From NCBI GenBank assembly GCA_018714895.1, contig DVMQ01000001.1, positions 1 through 48,393 of the forward strand: a stretch of 48,393 nt of DNA. Direction: 5' to 3'. The stretch's first letter is position 1. Every line of letters starts with the position of its first letter. Under the pieces are notes generated by a model. That model had not been told where the DNA came from, made no database searches, and was given only the letters and a program-made list of their open reading frames with translations. A program made the translations under genes and the position numbers. The stretch is from Coprovicinus avistercoris (GTDB lineage: Bacteria; Actinomycetota; Coriobacteriia; Coriobacteriales; Atopobiaceae). Positions 16,848 through 25,815 of the stretch are shown here, piece by piece.

Positions 16848-16961
16848 ACGTGCTGCTCCAAAATTTGACGTACCAGCAGAAAGAGATTCTACTACTGTGC
16901 CGTCGTTCTTGTACCGGATGCAGCATCACAATAAGAGCAAGCCGAGGGCGAAAACCTCACA

Positions 16962-16996
16962 AGAAAGCCGGGAAACTTGAAAGGATTTCCCGGCTT
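16962..16996 (-). terminator. Terminator after the pectinesterase gene
   Basis: AAGCCGGGAAA (16965-16975) pairs perfectly with TTTCCCGGCTT (16986-16996), ten-base loop; on the minus strand the stem runs into TTCTTG. It is 42 bases beyond the stop at 17038. Confidence 0.8.
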
Positions 16997-17969
16997 AGAG
17001 TTATGCAACAAACGCAGGCAGATGAAAACTGGGCAGATTAGTTTTGATGTTTGCCTGCACGTGTGCGCATATAGGCACTTGCTCCCAAAAGAGCACCTGC
17101 CAGTACTGCCACACCAGCAACTACTACTGCAGTATAAGTGTCACCTGTTGCAGGAAGCGCGCTCTCCTCTGCATGAGAGGTGTTTTCATCCCGATTTGTA
17201 GTGTCAGAGGTTTGCGTTGTATTGGAATTGTTGTTCTTGTCGTTGTTATCGGTATTGGGCTGTTCAGTTTCTTCGTCTTCAGGCTGCGATGGCTGCCCAG
17301 GTTCGAGGGAAGTAGCAGGAAGCCAGAAATCACCATCATTCTGGAAGGCAAGCTCTGCGGGATTCCAGCCATTCTGACCAATAAGCATGCTCGAAAGATA
17401 ATCTTCAAGTTTCTGAGCAGCATCCTCGTCTATGACTTTGCCGAGCACAATACTGTCATTGTTAACCACCGGTGTGCCATCGGCGTTGAAACACCCAATT
17501 TCGGTAAAACGAACCGTGGGGTCATAAGTAATAGAGACAGTATCGCCGTCCTCATTATGGCCAGTCCAGCGGCTCCAACGCTCGGGCATGATGTTATCCG
17601 GCATCGTGCAGCCGATAAAGGTTACTGCTGAAGAAATGTTTGCATAGTCTGGGTTGGGCGTATTCGGATTTATTTCGCTATAGATGGTTCTTCCCGTGGC
17701 ATCCACATGAGAAGTGTAAGCGCAAAGATTTTGCCATGGACGACCAAGGCTTACATCGGTAAGCGAGGGGTCTGCCGTGAGTGTGCAGTTATAGAAGACA
17801 AGACCGGTATAGCCGCTCTTAGTATTAGCCGCTGTGAAATACCCACTATCGCGTCCAGGGAATGAAGCCATGTGGATAGAGCAGCCATTGAAATAGGCGT
17901 CGGCGTCACCAAAGATGAAGTCTACCGTGCCCTCAATGTAGCAGTTGGTAAGCGATGCACGGTTACCCA

Positions 17970-17975
17970 CCCCCC
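17970..17975 (-). other. G6 homopolymer at the frameshift point
   Basis: On the minus strand ATGGGGGGTGGGTAA ends the upstream frame. One G fewer would read on as Met-Gly-Val-Gly-Asn-Arg into the second half of the pectinesterase domain. Slippage of such a tract could switch the protein on and off, or reflect a base-calling error. Confidence 0.8.
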
Positions 17976-18466
17976 ATGAGGTAGAGCGTATCCTGACGAC
18001 CAATAAAGCTGCAGTCGACAAAATCGATTTTATCGGCATTAGAGCAGAAGGCTACCGCGGGTGTTTGATCATCTTCTCCTGTGTGCCCATAACCTTCGAG
18101 GTTGTAGTCATTCTGGAAGGTAATACCGCGAGCCGAGAAACCCTTACCCGATGCTCTTACCAATACGGTAGCGCATTCGTTGGTGCCAAGGTCAAACTTG
18201 TCTTGCGGGAGGTAGGTTCCATCAGTATCCCACGTGTTAGACGAGTAATAGGCAGCGTGGATAATGACAGGGTGCTCGTTTGTTTCATCGGCATTTTGGA
18301 AGATAACGCCCTCTTTATCGATAATCACACGCTCGTTATATGAGCCTGGTGCAATAGAAAGAACAAGGTGGTCCTTCAAAGAAGAGTCATTATCCGCCAG
18401 TGCTTCATTAATGGTTTGGTAGTCACCATTCGTGCCCACAGTGACCACATGGTAGGACTCAGTTTT

Positions 18467-19684
18467 GTCTGAACCATAATCCACCGAGATAGACGAGAGG
18501 TAGCAACTTGGACTATTACCATTGCCACCAGAGAAAGTTAAGGCCACGTAGTGTGTGTTAGTTGCATCTATAGCAATGTCACGACCAAGCGAAACCGACT
18601 CATGCTCGATGTTTCCACCTAACAAACTATCATCGAGGGTGATATCAAGATTGCCGTTGTTATTGCCCTCAATACGCAAGATAGCACCCTGAGCATCTGC
18701 TGCAATAGGAACATAAATGACCGTTCCAGGATTTACTTGTGTATTTGATTCACGCGGGTCAAATTTTCCGGATAGTGCATCTATCCGAAGGTTCTCATAG
18801 TCACCACGTGCATTTTGAATTGCATCGGCATCTGTGCCGGTAAGGTCCCAGGTGGTATCAGTTGCAGAGACGTCTGGCGTACCAGGGTACGTGCTGGTAT
18901 CTTCTGCATAATCTACAGAGAGAGCCGTGATAAAGCTGCTGCCAGAACCTCCGAAACTAATTGCAACGTAGTGAGCATTTTCGGTGGTTGAGAGGTCAAT
19001 AGGTGTATTGAAGCTGACATCTTTATCGTCAACTTTTACCGTTACCGAACCACCCTGTCCTGAAATCGTAAGAGTTGCACCATACGCGGACTGAGCAATA
19101 GGGACATAAATTACGGTATTAGCATTTACTTGTGTATCTCCCTCTCGAGGATCAAATTTGGCTTCGCTCCCAGAAGCATCAATCTTAAGGCCATCAACTT
19201 CGCCGCGCTGGATTCCAATATCTTGGAAAGATTGGCCTGTCTCACTGAGATTACTTAAATCCCATGTGGTGTCTTTTACAGCAACGTCTGTAGGATCACC
19301 AGGAAACGGAACGATATACGTAAGGCTCATAGAAAAGAGGTATGAATTGGAATTAAAGGTGAGGTTAATGTCTCCTCCTGATTCAGGAATCTCAAAGGAG
19401 ATACTCTTGCCAGAAACCTTCCCTTGTATATCCTTGCCATCGCACGCACACGAAACACCCGGCACTGCCCCATTTCCAGTTAGCGTGAGCGTTGCCCCAT
19501 ACTCGCTTTCCTCTGCAGATAAGCTCAGTGTTGTACCTGAGTTGACCTGTGTATCCCCATTGTCGGTACGGGGACTAAACTTTCCATTGGTAGCATCAAT
19601 ATGAATGTCTTGTCAATTACCTACGTCGCCCTCAAAAGCAATATCTGCCAAATCCGAAGACACATTGGGATTAAAGTTCCACGT
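18467..19684 (-). repeat. Three tandem coding modules in the pectinesterase gene
   Basis: Three related modules of about 130-138 codons start near 19684, 19273 and 18859. Each has a TWxL/TWNF opening, an IDAxxGKFxPR stretch, DTQVN or NTQVN, a YVPI or LSLS strand, a YGATLTI-like strand and ends with a SVDY or SLTY strand. They look like repeated carbohydrate-binding beta-sandwiches placed between signal peptide and catalytic domain. Binding is inferred, not shown. Confidence 0.75.
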
Positions 19685-19939
19685 CACATCTGCAGGATTT
19701 GAATTCTCATCAGCAAGAACAGTACCCGGAAGCCTCATAAGCGACAGCACTAAAGCTACGCCCATCAAGGCAATTGCAACAAGCCCAAACCTACGCTTCG
19801 TGCAAACGTTCACGCACGACCACCTCTCTTATACAAACCTTGCCTCTCGTATGCGTAGCAGAAGTGTTACTACACTGCACATAGGTTTTTATTGTATTGC
19901 TTCCGAGCGGCAAAAGAACACGTCGTTACATACGCGAAA

Positions 19940-19964
19940 AGGCATGCCAGAAACTAGCATGCCT
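19940..19964 (-). terminator. Terminator after the PurF-like gene
   Basis: AGGCATGC (19940-19947) pairs with GCATGCCT (19957-19964), nine-base loop, followed on the minus strand by TTTTCG. It lies about 40 bases beyond the stop at 20003. Confidence 0.75.
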
Positions 19965-20002
19965 CAACACGAACTATAACTATTCATGTAACTCAAATGG
20001 GC

Positions 20003-21424
20003 TTATTCGCGACCGTTCCAGCAATAGGTACAAACTTTAGAAGGATCGATACCTATTGCGTCAAGCAAGCCATCAAGTGTCTGATACTCCAGGGAATCAA
20101 AACCCATCTCTTCACAGAGCGACTTCAGCAAACATCTGCCGCGCTCAGTACGCCCATCAGCATATTCGTCGAGATGACGCTCTCCTTCTTCGCCTTCAAG
20201 TTCACGCACTTTTCTGCGTGCAACAAGTTCATATTCAGAGCGACTCCGAGAGAACGAGAGGTACTTGCAGCCATACATAATCGGTGGGCATGCCGAACGC
20301 ATGTGTACCTCAGAAGCTCCTGTATCACGCAAGAAATCGATTGTCTCACGCATTTGTGTGCCGCGAACGATTGAATCATCCACAAGCAAGAGACGCTTAT
20401 CGCGAATAAGCTCTGGAACCGGCACTTGCTTCATCTTTGCCACACGATTACGCACTTCTTGATTGGAAGGCATAAAAGAGCGAGGCCACGTTGGGGTGTA
20501 CTTAACAAAGGGACGAGCCAACGGTAAGTGAGACTCATTGGCATACCCAATACCATGTGGAAGACCGGAGTCAGGCATGCCGGCAACATAGTCAACCTCG
20601 GGGAGCAGTCCAAGCTCACGCTCACGACGTGCCATAATCTCCCCGTTGCGGTAGCGCATTACCTCAACATTGACACCCTCATAGGTCGAGTTGGGATAGC
20701 CGTAGTAGACCCAGAGAAATGCGCAAATTCTCATGGTGTTACCCGCAGGAGCAACGACTTCAAAACCATCAGCAGTAATGCGCACTATTTCAGCAGGCCC
20801 AAGCTCATAAGCATCCGTGTAGCCCAGCTTGCCATAGGCAAATGATTCGAAGGTTACACAATAGCCATCGTCATCTTTACCAATAAGCACTGGCAGGCGA
20901 CCCATGGAATCACGTGCAGCGATAAGCTCGCCGGACTGCGTCATGATAAGAACGGTCAGAGAGCCTTCTATCTGATCTTGTGCATAACGAATGCCATCAA
21001 CGATGGTGTCTTGCGTATTGATAAGCGCCGCTACAAGCTCATTGGAATTCACCATGCCAGAGCTTGTTGCCATAAACTGATGGCCACGATCTTCAAAGCG
21101 CTGCACAAGGACGTCGGTGTTGGCAATAGCACCAACGGTTGAAATGGCATAGATGCCAAGATGAGAACGAACTAACAGCGGTTGCGGATCGGCGTCAGAG
21201 ATACATCCCATTACACAGGTACCCGAAAGCTCCGGCAGATCATGCTCAAACTTCGTGCGAAAAGGCGTATTTTCTATCGAATGAATCTGGCGACCAAAAC
21301 TACCGTCTGGTTTTGCAGAAACCATACCTGCTCGACGCGTTCCCAGATGCGAATGATAATCTACGCCAAAGAACACATCGAGAGATACATCGCGATGCGA
21401 AACAGCACCGAAAAAGGCTCCCAT
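20003..21424 (-). CDS. Amidophosphoribosyltransferase paralogue lacking the N-terminal catalytic Cys
   Basis: 473 residues with the two domains of PurF. The phosphoribosyltransferase half is intact, with the PRPP loop LLLVDDSIVRGTQ and a C-terminal CTYCWNG cysteine motif like the iron-sulfur ligands of Bacillus-type PurF. The glutaminase half is changed: true PurF starts (after processing) with Cys in MCGI or a propeptide before it, whereas this protein starts MGAFFGAVS, with Gly2 in place of the nucleophile. The following HSHLGTRRAGM replaces LQHRGQDAAG. It therefore should not use glutamine in the ordinary way; it could use ammonia, act on another substrate, or regulate. I recall similar PurF-like proteins in Bacteroidota. 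GGGAG precedes the ATG. A single gene, 9 bases after the zinc-ribbon gene. Confidence 0.8.
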   Translation of the reverse strand: MGAFFGAVSHRDVSLDVFFGVDYHSHLGTRRAGMVSAKPDGSFGRQIHSIENTPFRTKFEHDLPELSGTCVMGCISDADPQPLLVRSHLGIYAISTVGAIANTDVLVQRFEDRGHQFMATSSGMVNSNELVAALINTQDTIVDGIRYAQDQIEGSLTVLIMTQSGELIAARDSMGRLPVLIGKDDDGYCVTFESFAYGKLGYTDAYELGPAEIVRITADGFEVVAPAGNTMRICAFLWVYYGYPNSTYEGVNVEVMRYRNGEIMARRERELGLLPEVDYVAGMPDSGLPHGIGYANESHLPLARPFVKYTPTWPRSFMPSNQEVRNRVAKMKQVPVPELIRDKRLLLVDDSIVRGTQMRETIDFLRDTGASEVHMRSACPPIMYGCKYLSFSRSRSEYELVARRKVRELEGEEGERHLDEYADGRTERGRCLLKSLCEEMGFDSLEYQTLDGLLDAIGIDPSKVCTYCWNGRE

Positions 21425-21433
21425 TGATCTCCC

Positions 21434-21865
21434 TTACTGAATGCGCGTACGGCAATAAGGACAAACCTTCCAGTCTGCATTGAGCGGACGGTGGCAGGTT
21501 GGACAGACATTACGCACTTGCGTGTTGCAAATGGGGCAAACGATAAAATCGCGATCGATAGGGGTGCCACACTTAGGGCAAATGCCATAGTGAGAAAGCT
21601 GGTGCTCACGCAGGGCAATGTCCAAATCCTGCTCTTCACGGTCTACCAAATAGGAACTTGGACGCAAAATGACATAGGCGAGCAATCCCACAATGGGCAC
21701 CACAGAAATAATTGCCCAGAGCCACCATGGTTCAGCTCCACGGCGTTGCGCATCGCGTATGACATAGACAATAGAAAGTACATAGAGCATCACGATACAC
21801 GCAAGCATAAGGTAGAGGACCATGCGAACCTCTGGTGTAAGCAGCTGTGAAATGAGGTCGGACAT
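21434..21865 (-). CDS. Membrane protein with C-terminal double zinc ribbon
   Basis: 143 residues from the ATG at 21865, which follows GGAGCGG; an in-frame start 11 codons earlier has no such site. Two membrane helices are seen (about 12-36 and 46-66) with a short basic RDAQRRG loop between, as in PLD-nuclease N-terminal (PLDc_N) domains. The C-terminal 55 residues hold four CxxC knuckles (CPKC, CPIC, CPTC, CPYC), a double zinc ribbon. It should be a membrane-bound protein with a cytoplasmic zinc module. It precedes the PurF-like gene by 9 bases and is probably co-transcribed. Function is unknown; such ribbons often mediate protein contacts. Confidence 0.75.
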   Translation of the reverse strand: MSDLISQLLTPEVRMVLYLMLACIVMLYVLSIVYVIRDAQRRGAEPWWLWAIISVVPIVGLLAYVILRPSSYLVDREEQDLDIALREHQLSHYGICPKCGTPIDRDFIVCPICNTQVRNVCPTCHRPLNADWKVCPYCRTRIQ

Positions 21866-21970
21866 AGCGACCGCTCCTTTAACTCTCTTTGATACCAACC
21901 TTGTTCAATAACGTACGACAGAAAAGCGTACCGCATCCAAACAAACTTCGCACACGCCAGTTACAAATAA

Positions 21971-22005
21971 GCTGCACGATGTGAGAGTTCTCCACATCGT
22001 GCAGC
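21971..22005 (-). terminator. Terminator after the peptide ABC operon
   Basis: GCTGCACGATGTG (21971-21983) pairs perfectly with CACATCGTGCAGC (21993-22005), nine-base loop, followed on the minus strand by TTATTTG. It lies 29 bases past the last ATPase gene. Confidence 0.85.
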
Positions 22006-22033
22006 AAACATACACATTATTTGCAACGAAACG

Positions 22034-22996
22034 CTATGCCAAATGCAACTCTTTAACGCGTCGACAATACACCAGGTGCCCAGGTGCTACCTCAACCGCC
22101 TCAGGATTAGCAACGCGGCATGCTTCTTCTGCGTAAGGACAACGCGAAGCAAAGCGACATCCCGCATCCACATTTACCAAACTCGGAACATCACCCTTCA
22201 TCGTATGGCGCTCACGAGAACGCTCTGAAGGGTGCAGAGGCGGAACAGACGAAACGAGGCCGCGCGTATAGGGATGAGCTCCTTCAGAAACGATCTGCTC
22301 GGTATCCCCTACCTCCATAACCTTTCCGCCATACATAACGCAGATCCTGTCTGCCATATAACGAACCACCGAGAGGTTATGAGTAATGAAGAGATATGCC
22401 AAACCTTCGGATTCCTGAAGATCAAGCAGAACGTTTAAGGTTTGTGCCTGGACTGAAACATCCAAAGCACTTGTTGGCTCATCGAGTACAAGCAATGAAG
22501 GCTTGAGCATAACAGCGCGAGCAACACTTACGCGCTGTTGCTGACCGCCAGAAAGTTCCTGAGGCCTGCGGTCGAGTAACTCTTTACCCAAACCAACTTT
22601 TTCACACGTCTCTTCAATGAGGGCATCCGCATCGGCTATGTGATTTACCACCAAGGGGCGACGCAATACTTGTCGAACCGTCCAACGAGGGTTGAGTGAG
22701 GATGCCGGATCCTGAAACACCGCACCCATTTTTCCTTGGTACTCTCGACGATTATGAGGAGTTACCTCCACACCATCTATCAAAATAGAGCCCGATGTCA
22801 TAGGTGTGAGACCGAGCAAAAGCTTCGCAAGAGTTGTTTTGCCAGAACCGGACTCACCTACCAAACCAACGGTTTCACCTGGATTGATATTAAAAGAGAC
22901 GCCGTCGACAGCATGCACTGCATTACCCTTACCGGCACCTTTGATGGCGAAGAGTTTGTACACATCATGCAACTCAACAAGATGTTCTGCGCTCAT
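22034..22996 (-). CDS. oppF: Peptide ABC transporter ATPase (OppF/DppF-like)
   Basis: 320-residue ATP-binding protein that drives peptide import. Walker A is GESGSGKTT (about 47-55), the signature is LSGGQQQR, Walker B is LLVLDEPTSALD, and the switch His is in FITHN. A C-terminal cysteine-rich CRFASRCPYAEEAC segment is typical of Opp/Dpp ATPases. It is the last gene of a seven-gene operon: binding protein, deacylase, serine hydrolase, two permeases and two ATPases. The gap from the OppD-like gene is two bases, so translation is coupled; GGAGGTG precedes the ATG. It likely pairs with OppD as a heterodimer. Opp versus Dpp cannot be separated by sequence alone. Confidence 0.92.
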   Translation of the reverse strand: MSAEHLVELHDVYKLFAIKGAGKGNAVHAVDGVSFNINPGETVGLVGESGSGKTTLAKLLLGLTPMTSGSILIDGVEVTPHNRREYQGKMGAVFQDPASSLNPRWTVRQVLRRPLVVNHIADADALIEETCEKVGLGKELLDRRPQELSGGQQQRVSVARAVMLKPSLLVLDEPTSALDVSVQAQTLNVLLDLQESEGLAYLFITHNLSVVRYMADRICVMYGGKVMEVGDTEQIVSEGAHPYTRGLVSSVPPLHPSERSRERHTMKGDVPSLVNVDAGCRFASRCPYAEEACRVANPEAVEVAPGHLVYCRRVKELHLA

Positions 22997-22998
22997 TA

Positions 22999-23985
22999 CT
23001 ACACCTCCGCCCTACTGCAAGCAACCAGATGACCCGGAGTAATCTCTACAAGCTCATGCTGGTAGTTCCGACATACCTCACATGCACGCGGACACCGGTC
23101 ATAAAAACGACAGCCATGTGGAAGAGCAGCGAGATCAGGAACGGTGCCTGGGATGGTCTGAAGCCGACCTTCTCCTCGTGAAATGGTGGGCAGTGCACGC
23201 ATAAGCAGACGCGTGTAAGGATGTGCTGGATGATCGAAGATCTCGAACACATCGCCGACCTCAACAATCTGACCGGCATACATAACACCAACACGATCAG
23301 CAACATCGGCAACAATGCCAAAGTCATGTGTGATAAGCAACAACGCCATGCCATGCTCATGCCTCAAATCGTTCATGAGGTCGAGAATGCCAGCTTGTGT
23401 TGTGACATCAAGTGCCGTTGTTGGCTCGTCTGCAATAAGCACTTCAGGCTCGCGGCACAGCATCATGCCGATCATGACACGCTGACGCATACCACCCGAA
23501 ATTTCATGCGGATATTGCTTCATACGAGCTGCAGCATCGGGAATGCGCACATCACGCAGGGTTTCTTCTGCACGCTTCATGGCTTCGGCTTTGCTCATCC
23601 CGTCAACCATAAGGCTTTCAGCAATCTGTTCACCGAGGGTATAAACCGGGTTCAGTGAATCAAGAGGATTCTGGAAAATCATGCCAATGCGATGACCACG
23701 CACATGAGCCATCTCATCTTCAGAAAGTGCAAGCAGATTTTCTCCGTGAGAAAGAACCTGACCGCCTTTAATACGGCCTGGCTTTGAGACAATGCGCATT
23801 ATTGCGGAAGCACAGGTGGACTTACCACAACCAGACTCCCCCACCAGAGCAAATGCTTCGCCCTTTCGCACATTAAAGCTCACATCGCTTACTGCTTGAA
23901 CTTCTCCATGTGGCGTGTCGTATACCACTTCGAGATCGCGAATATCGAGCACCACGTCGGTAGTGCCGTTGGTCTGAATACCCAT
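22999..23985 (-). CDS. oppD: Peptide ABC transporter ATPase (OppD/DppD-like)
   Basis: 328-residue ATP-binding subunit. Walker A GESGCGKST (about 53-61), signature ISGGMRQRV, Walker B VLIADEPTTALD and ITHDFG are all present. The C-terminus carries the family's GCRFYDRCPRACEVC cysteine motif, which in related proteins binds an iron-sulfur cluster. It would couple ATP hydrolysis to uptake through the two permeases encoded upstream (2-base gap to the OppC-like gene). GAGGTG lies before the ATG. Length and motifs are ordinary for the family. Substrate is set by the binding protein, and the neighbouring D-amino-acid deacylase suggests unusual peptides. Confidence 0.92.
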   Translation of the reverse strand: MGIQTNGTTDVVLDIRDLEVVYDTPHGEVQAVSDVSFNVRKGEAFALVGESGCGKSTCASAIMRIVSKPGRIKGGQVLSHGENLLALSEDEMAHVRGHRIGMIFQNPLDSLNPVYTLGEQIAESLMVDGMSKAEAMKRAEETLRDVRIPDAAARMKQYPHEISGGMRQRVMIGMMLCREPEVLIADEPTTALDVTTQAGILDLMNDLRHEHGMALLLITHDFGIVADVADRVGVMYAGQIVEVGDVFEIFDHPAHPYTRLLMRALPTISRGEGRLQTIPGTVPDLAALPHGCRFYDRCPRACEVCRNYQHELVEITPGHLVACSRAEV

Positions 23986-23987
23986 GG

Positions 23988-24866
23988 CTACACCTCAATC
24001 GTGGGGTCGAGAAGGTCTTTAATGCCTTCGGATGCCAGATTAAATCCAAGCACTGTCCAAACAATAGCAACACCGGGATACAGAGAAATCCAGGGAGCAC
24101 GTGTGATGTACTGGATGCCTCCAGACAAAATCATGCCCCAGTCTGGCAGCGGCTCTTGAGCACCCATGCCAAGGAAGCCCATGGAGGTAGTGGAAAGGAT
24201 GGCAGATGGAAGTGCAAGTGAAGCCATAATCACAATGGTGGAAACAAGGTTGGGCAAGACATAGCGGACAAGAATGGAGATATCAGATTCGCCATACGTT
24301 CTTGCTGCCTCGATAAACGACTCGGCACAGATAGTTCGGGTTTTTGCTCGAACGACTTTTGTGATTTGTGCCCACGTCACAACGGCAATAGCAAATGCCA
24401 CATTCTCAGCAGAAGCTCCCACCAAAAGCACGATAGCCATTGCAAAGATAATGGGAGGAATCGACCAAACCATATCGGTAAAGAACGAGATGATCTTATC
24501 GGCCTTGCCACCGTAATAGCCCGCAATAACACCGAGCGTTACACCGATCAAACACTCGATGGCAACCGCGATTAAACCAACGCGCAAAGCAATGCGGCTA
24601 CCGTAGATAATGCGGCTAAATACGCAGCGCCCATATTGATCGGTTCCCAAAGGATACTCAGCACAGGGAGCCATAAGTTTTTGGGCAAGGTTCTGCTCAT
24701 CATAGGGATGCGGTGCAATCTGATTGGCAAAAATCGCCGCAAGAACTACCACAACAAGCATGAAAAGACCCACTACAAACATGGGCTTTTTTAATAGCAG
24801 CGCTATTTTTGAAGGTCGTACAGATCGTTTCTGTGCAGCCTTAGTTGCTGTTTGAGCATGTGCCAT
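23988..24866 (-). CDS. oppC: Peptide ABC transporter permease (OppC/DppC-like)
   Basis: 292-residue inner-membrane permease. A cytoplasmic, basic N-terminus is followed by a first helix (about 30-50), an external HPYDEQNL segment with PLGTDQYGRCVFSRIIYGSR, as in DppC, and five more helices. The EAA loop for ATPase contact is seen as EAARTYGESD (about 182-191). The motif PDWGMIL near the C-terminus is also usual. It forms the transport channel with the OppB-like protein, whose gene ends 11 bases upstream. GGGGGTG precedes the ATG. Nothing odd is seen. Confidence 0.92.
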   Translation of the reverse strand: MAHAQTATKAAQKRSVRPSKIALLLKKPMFVVGLFMLVVVVLAAIFANQIAPHPYDEQNLAQKLMAPCAEYPLGTDQYGRCVFSRIIYGSRIALRVGLIAVAIECLIGVTLGVIAGYYGGKADKIISFFTDMVWSIPPIIFAMAIVLLVGASAENVAFAIAVVTWAQITKVVRAKTRTICAESFIEAARTYGESDISILVRYVLPNLVSTIVIMASLALPSAILSTTSMGFLGMGAQEPLPDWGMILSGGIQYITRAPWISLYPGVAIVWTVLGFNLASEGIKDLLDPTIEV

Positions 24867-24877
24867 AGTTTCACCCC

Positions 24878-25813
24878 CTAGTCCTGAGCAAGGCGAACGC
24901 GCGGATCAAGCAGGCCAGAAACCACGTCGCCAATGAGGTTGCAGATAACAGTCAGAACTGAGATTACAAATACGATTCCCTGCACAATAGGAAAGTCCTG
25001 ACGAGAAATAGCGGTCCAGAGAAGGCGTCCCATGCCAGGCCAGGCAAAAACGTTCTCTACGACCACGGCGCCGCCAATCAACCAGGGCAGCGAGAGGAAA
25101 AACGTAACGGTAACAGGGATAAGAGCGTTGCGCAGGACATGTCGAATGAGCACCTTGTTGCGCAGAAGACCCTTTGCAGTTGCCGTTTTAACATAGCGCG
25201 CGTCGAGAACATCAAGTACCTCTGAACGCGTAAGACGAAATATCTGAGCAAAGTTAGGAAGTGCTAAAGCGAGCGTTGGAAGTATCAACGACGCAGGACC
25301 AGACCAGCCGGAAATAGGCAATATACCCAAGTTGATTGCAAAGAGCAGGATAAGCAATACGCCCAGCCAGAATGCAGGCATCGACCAGAGAACAACCATG
25401 AGAACATTCATGACACGATCGAATGCACCGTCTTTATGCACTGCTGCATACAGGCCCAGAGGAATTGAAACGACATATTCAAGCACGATAGCAGCACCCG
25501 TAAGCATGAGGGTGTAAGGAAGACGTTCCAGAATAAGCGTTGTTACTTCTTGGCCGGTGGTAATTGATGTACCAAAGTCTCCGCGCAACACATTGCCAAG
25601 CCAATAGAAATATTGAATGACAGGCGGCTGATCAAGACCCCAATTTTGCTTGATCTGAGCAACGCGCTCTGCCGAGACACGCTCAGATGTCATCAGGTCA
25701 ACAGGATCGCCTGGCATTGCCTGCATAATGGCAAAAATTGCAACACTCACGCAGAATACGACAAGGATGCCAATAAGTACTCTGTTGAGAATATAACGAG
25801 CAGTTGGGGACAC
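24878..25813 (-). CDS. oppB: Peptide ABC transporter permease (OppB/DppB-like)
   Basis: 311-residue permease with the N-terminal helix ILNRVLIGILVVFCVSVAIF, the MPGDPVDLM segment, and six predicted helices. The EAA-type loop is recognisable before ATAKGLLRNKVLIRHVLRN, and VVVENVFAWPGMGRLLW is a classic DppB stretch. It starts with GTG at 25813, preceded by GGAGGTGGACTAAGG. The gene starts two bases after the serine hydrolase stop, so coupling is likely. With OppC it makes the channel of the importer. Ordinary length and motifs. Confidence 0.92.
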   Translation of the reverse strand: MSPTARYILNRVLIGILVVFCVSVAIFAIMQAMPGDPVDLMTSERVSAERVAQIKQNWGLDQPPVIQYFYWLGNVLRGDFGTSITTGQEVTTLILERLPYTLMLTGAAIVLEYVVSIPLGLYAAVHKDGAFDRVMNVLMVVLWSMPAFWLGVLLILLFAINLGILPISGWSGPASLILPTLALALPNFAQIFRLTRSEVLDVLDARYVKTATAKGLLRNKVLIRHVLRNALIPVTVTFFLSLPWLIGGAVVVENVFAWPGMGRLLWTAISRQDFPIVQGIVFVISVLTVICNLIGDVVSGLLDPRVRLAQD

Positions 25814-25815
25814 CC

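Larger units (their letters stand above)
17038..19813 (-). pseudogene. LPXTG-anchored pectinesterase, interrupted by a TGA and a G-tract frameshift
   Basis: Rebuilt product is about 925 residues: signal peptide (hydrophobic core at about 9-27, cleavage likely at VLA-DEN), three related beta-rich modules, a pectinesterase (CE8) domain, an Asn/Thr/Glu-rich wall spacer, LPATG (17143-17157), a hydrophobic anchor and an RTRAGK tail. It would be sortase-linked to the wall and remove methyl esters from pectin. Catalytic residues survive: GRQDTLY, the second Asp in GTVDFIFG, and the Arg of LGRPW. Two lesions break the frame: TGA at 19613-19615, in frame right after the signal and first strand, and six G at 17970-17975 where five would restore the frame from LYLM into VGNRASLTNCY. 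Other genes here use TGA as a stop, so read-through is unlikely. It may be a decayed allele, a phase-variable gene or an assembly fault. Confidence 0.85.

Noticed and set aside
19613..19615. TGA read as selenocysteine or as a recoded sense codon
   Set aside because: Other genes here (for example glycerate kinase and folD) end in TGA, no SECIS-like hairpin stands out after it, and a secreted wall enzyme module is an unlikely selenoprotein.
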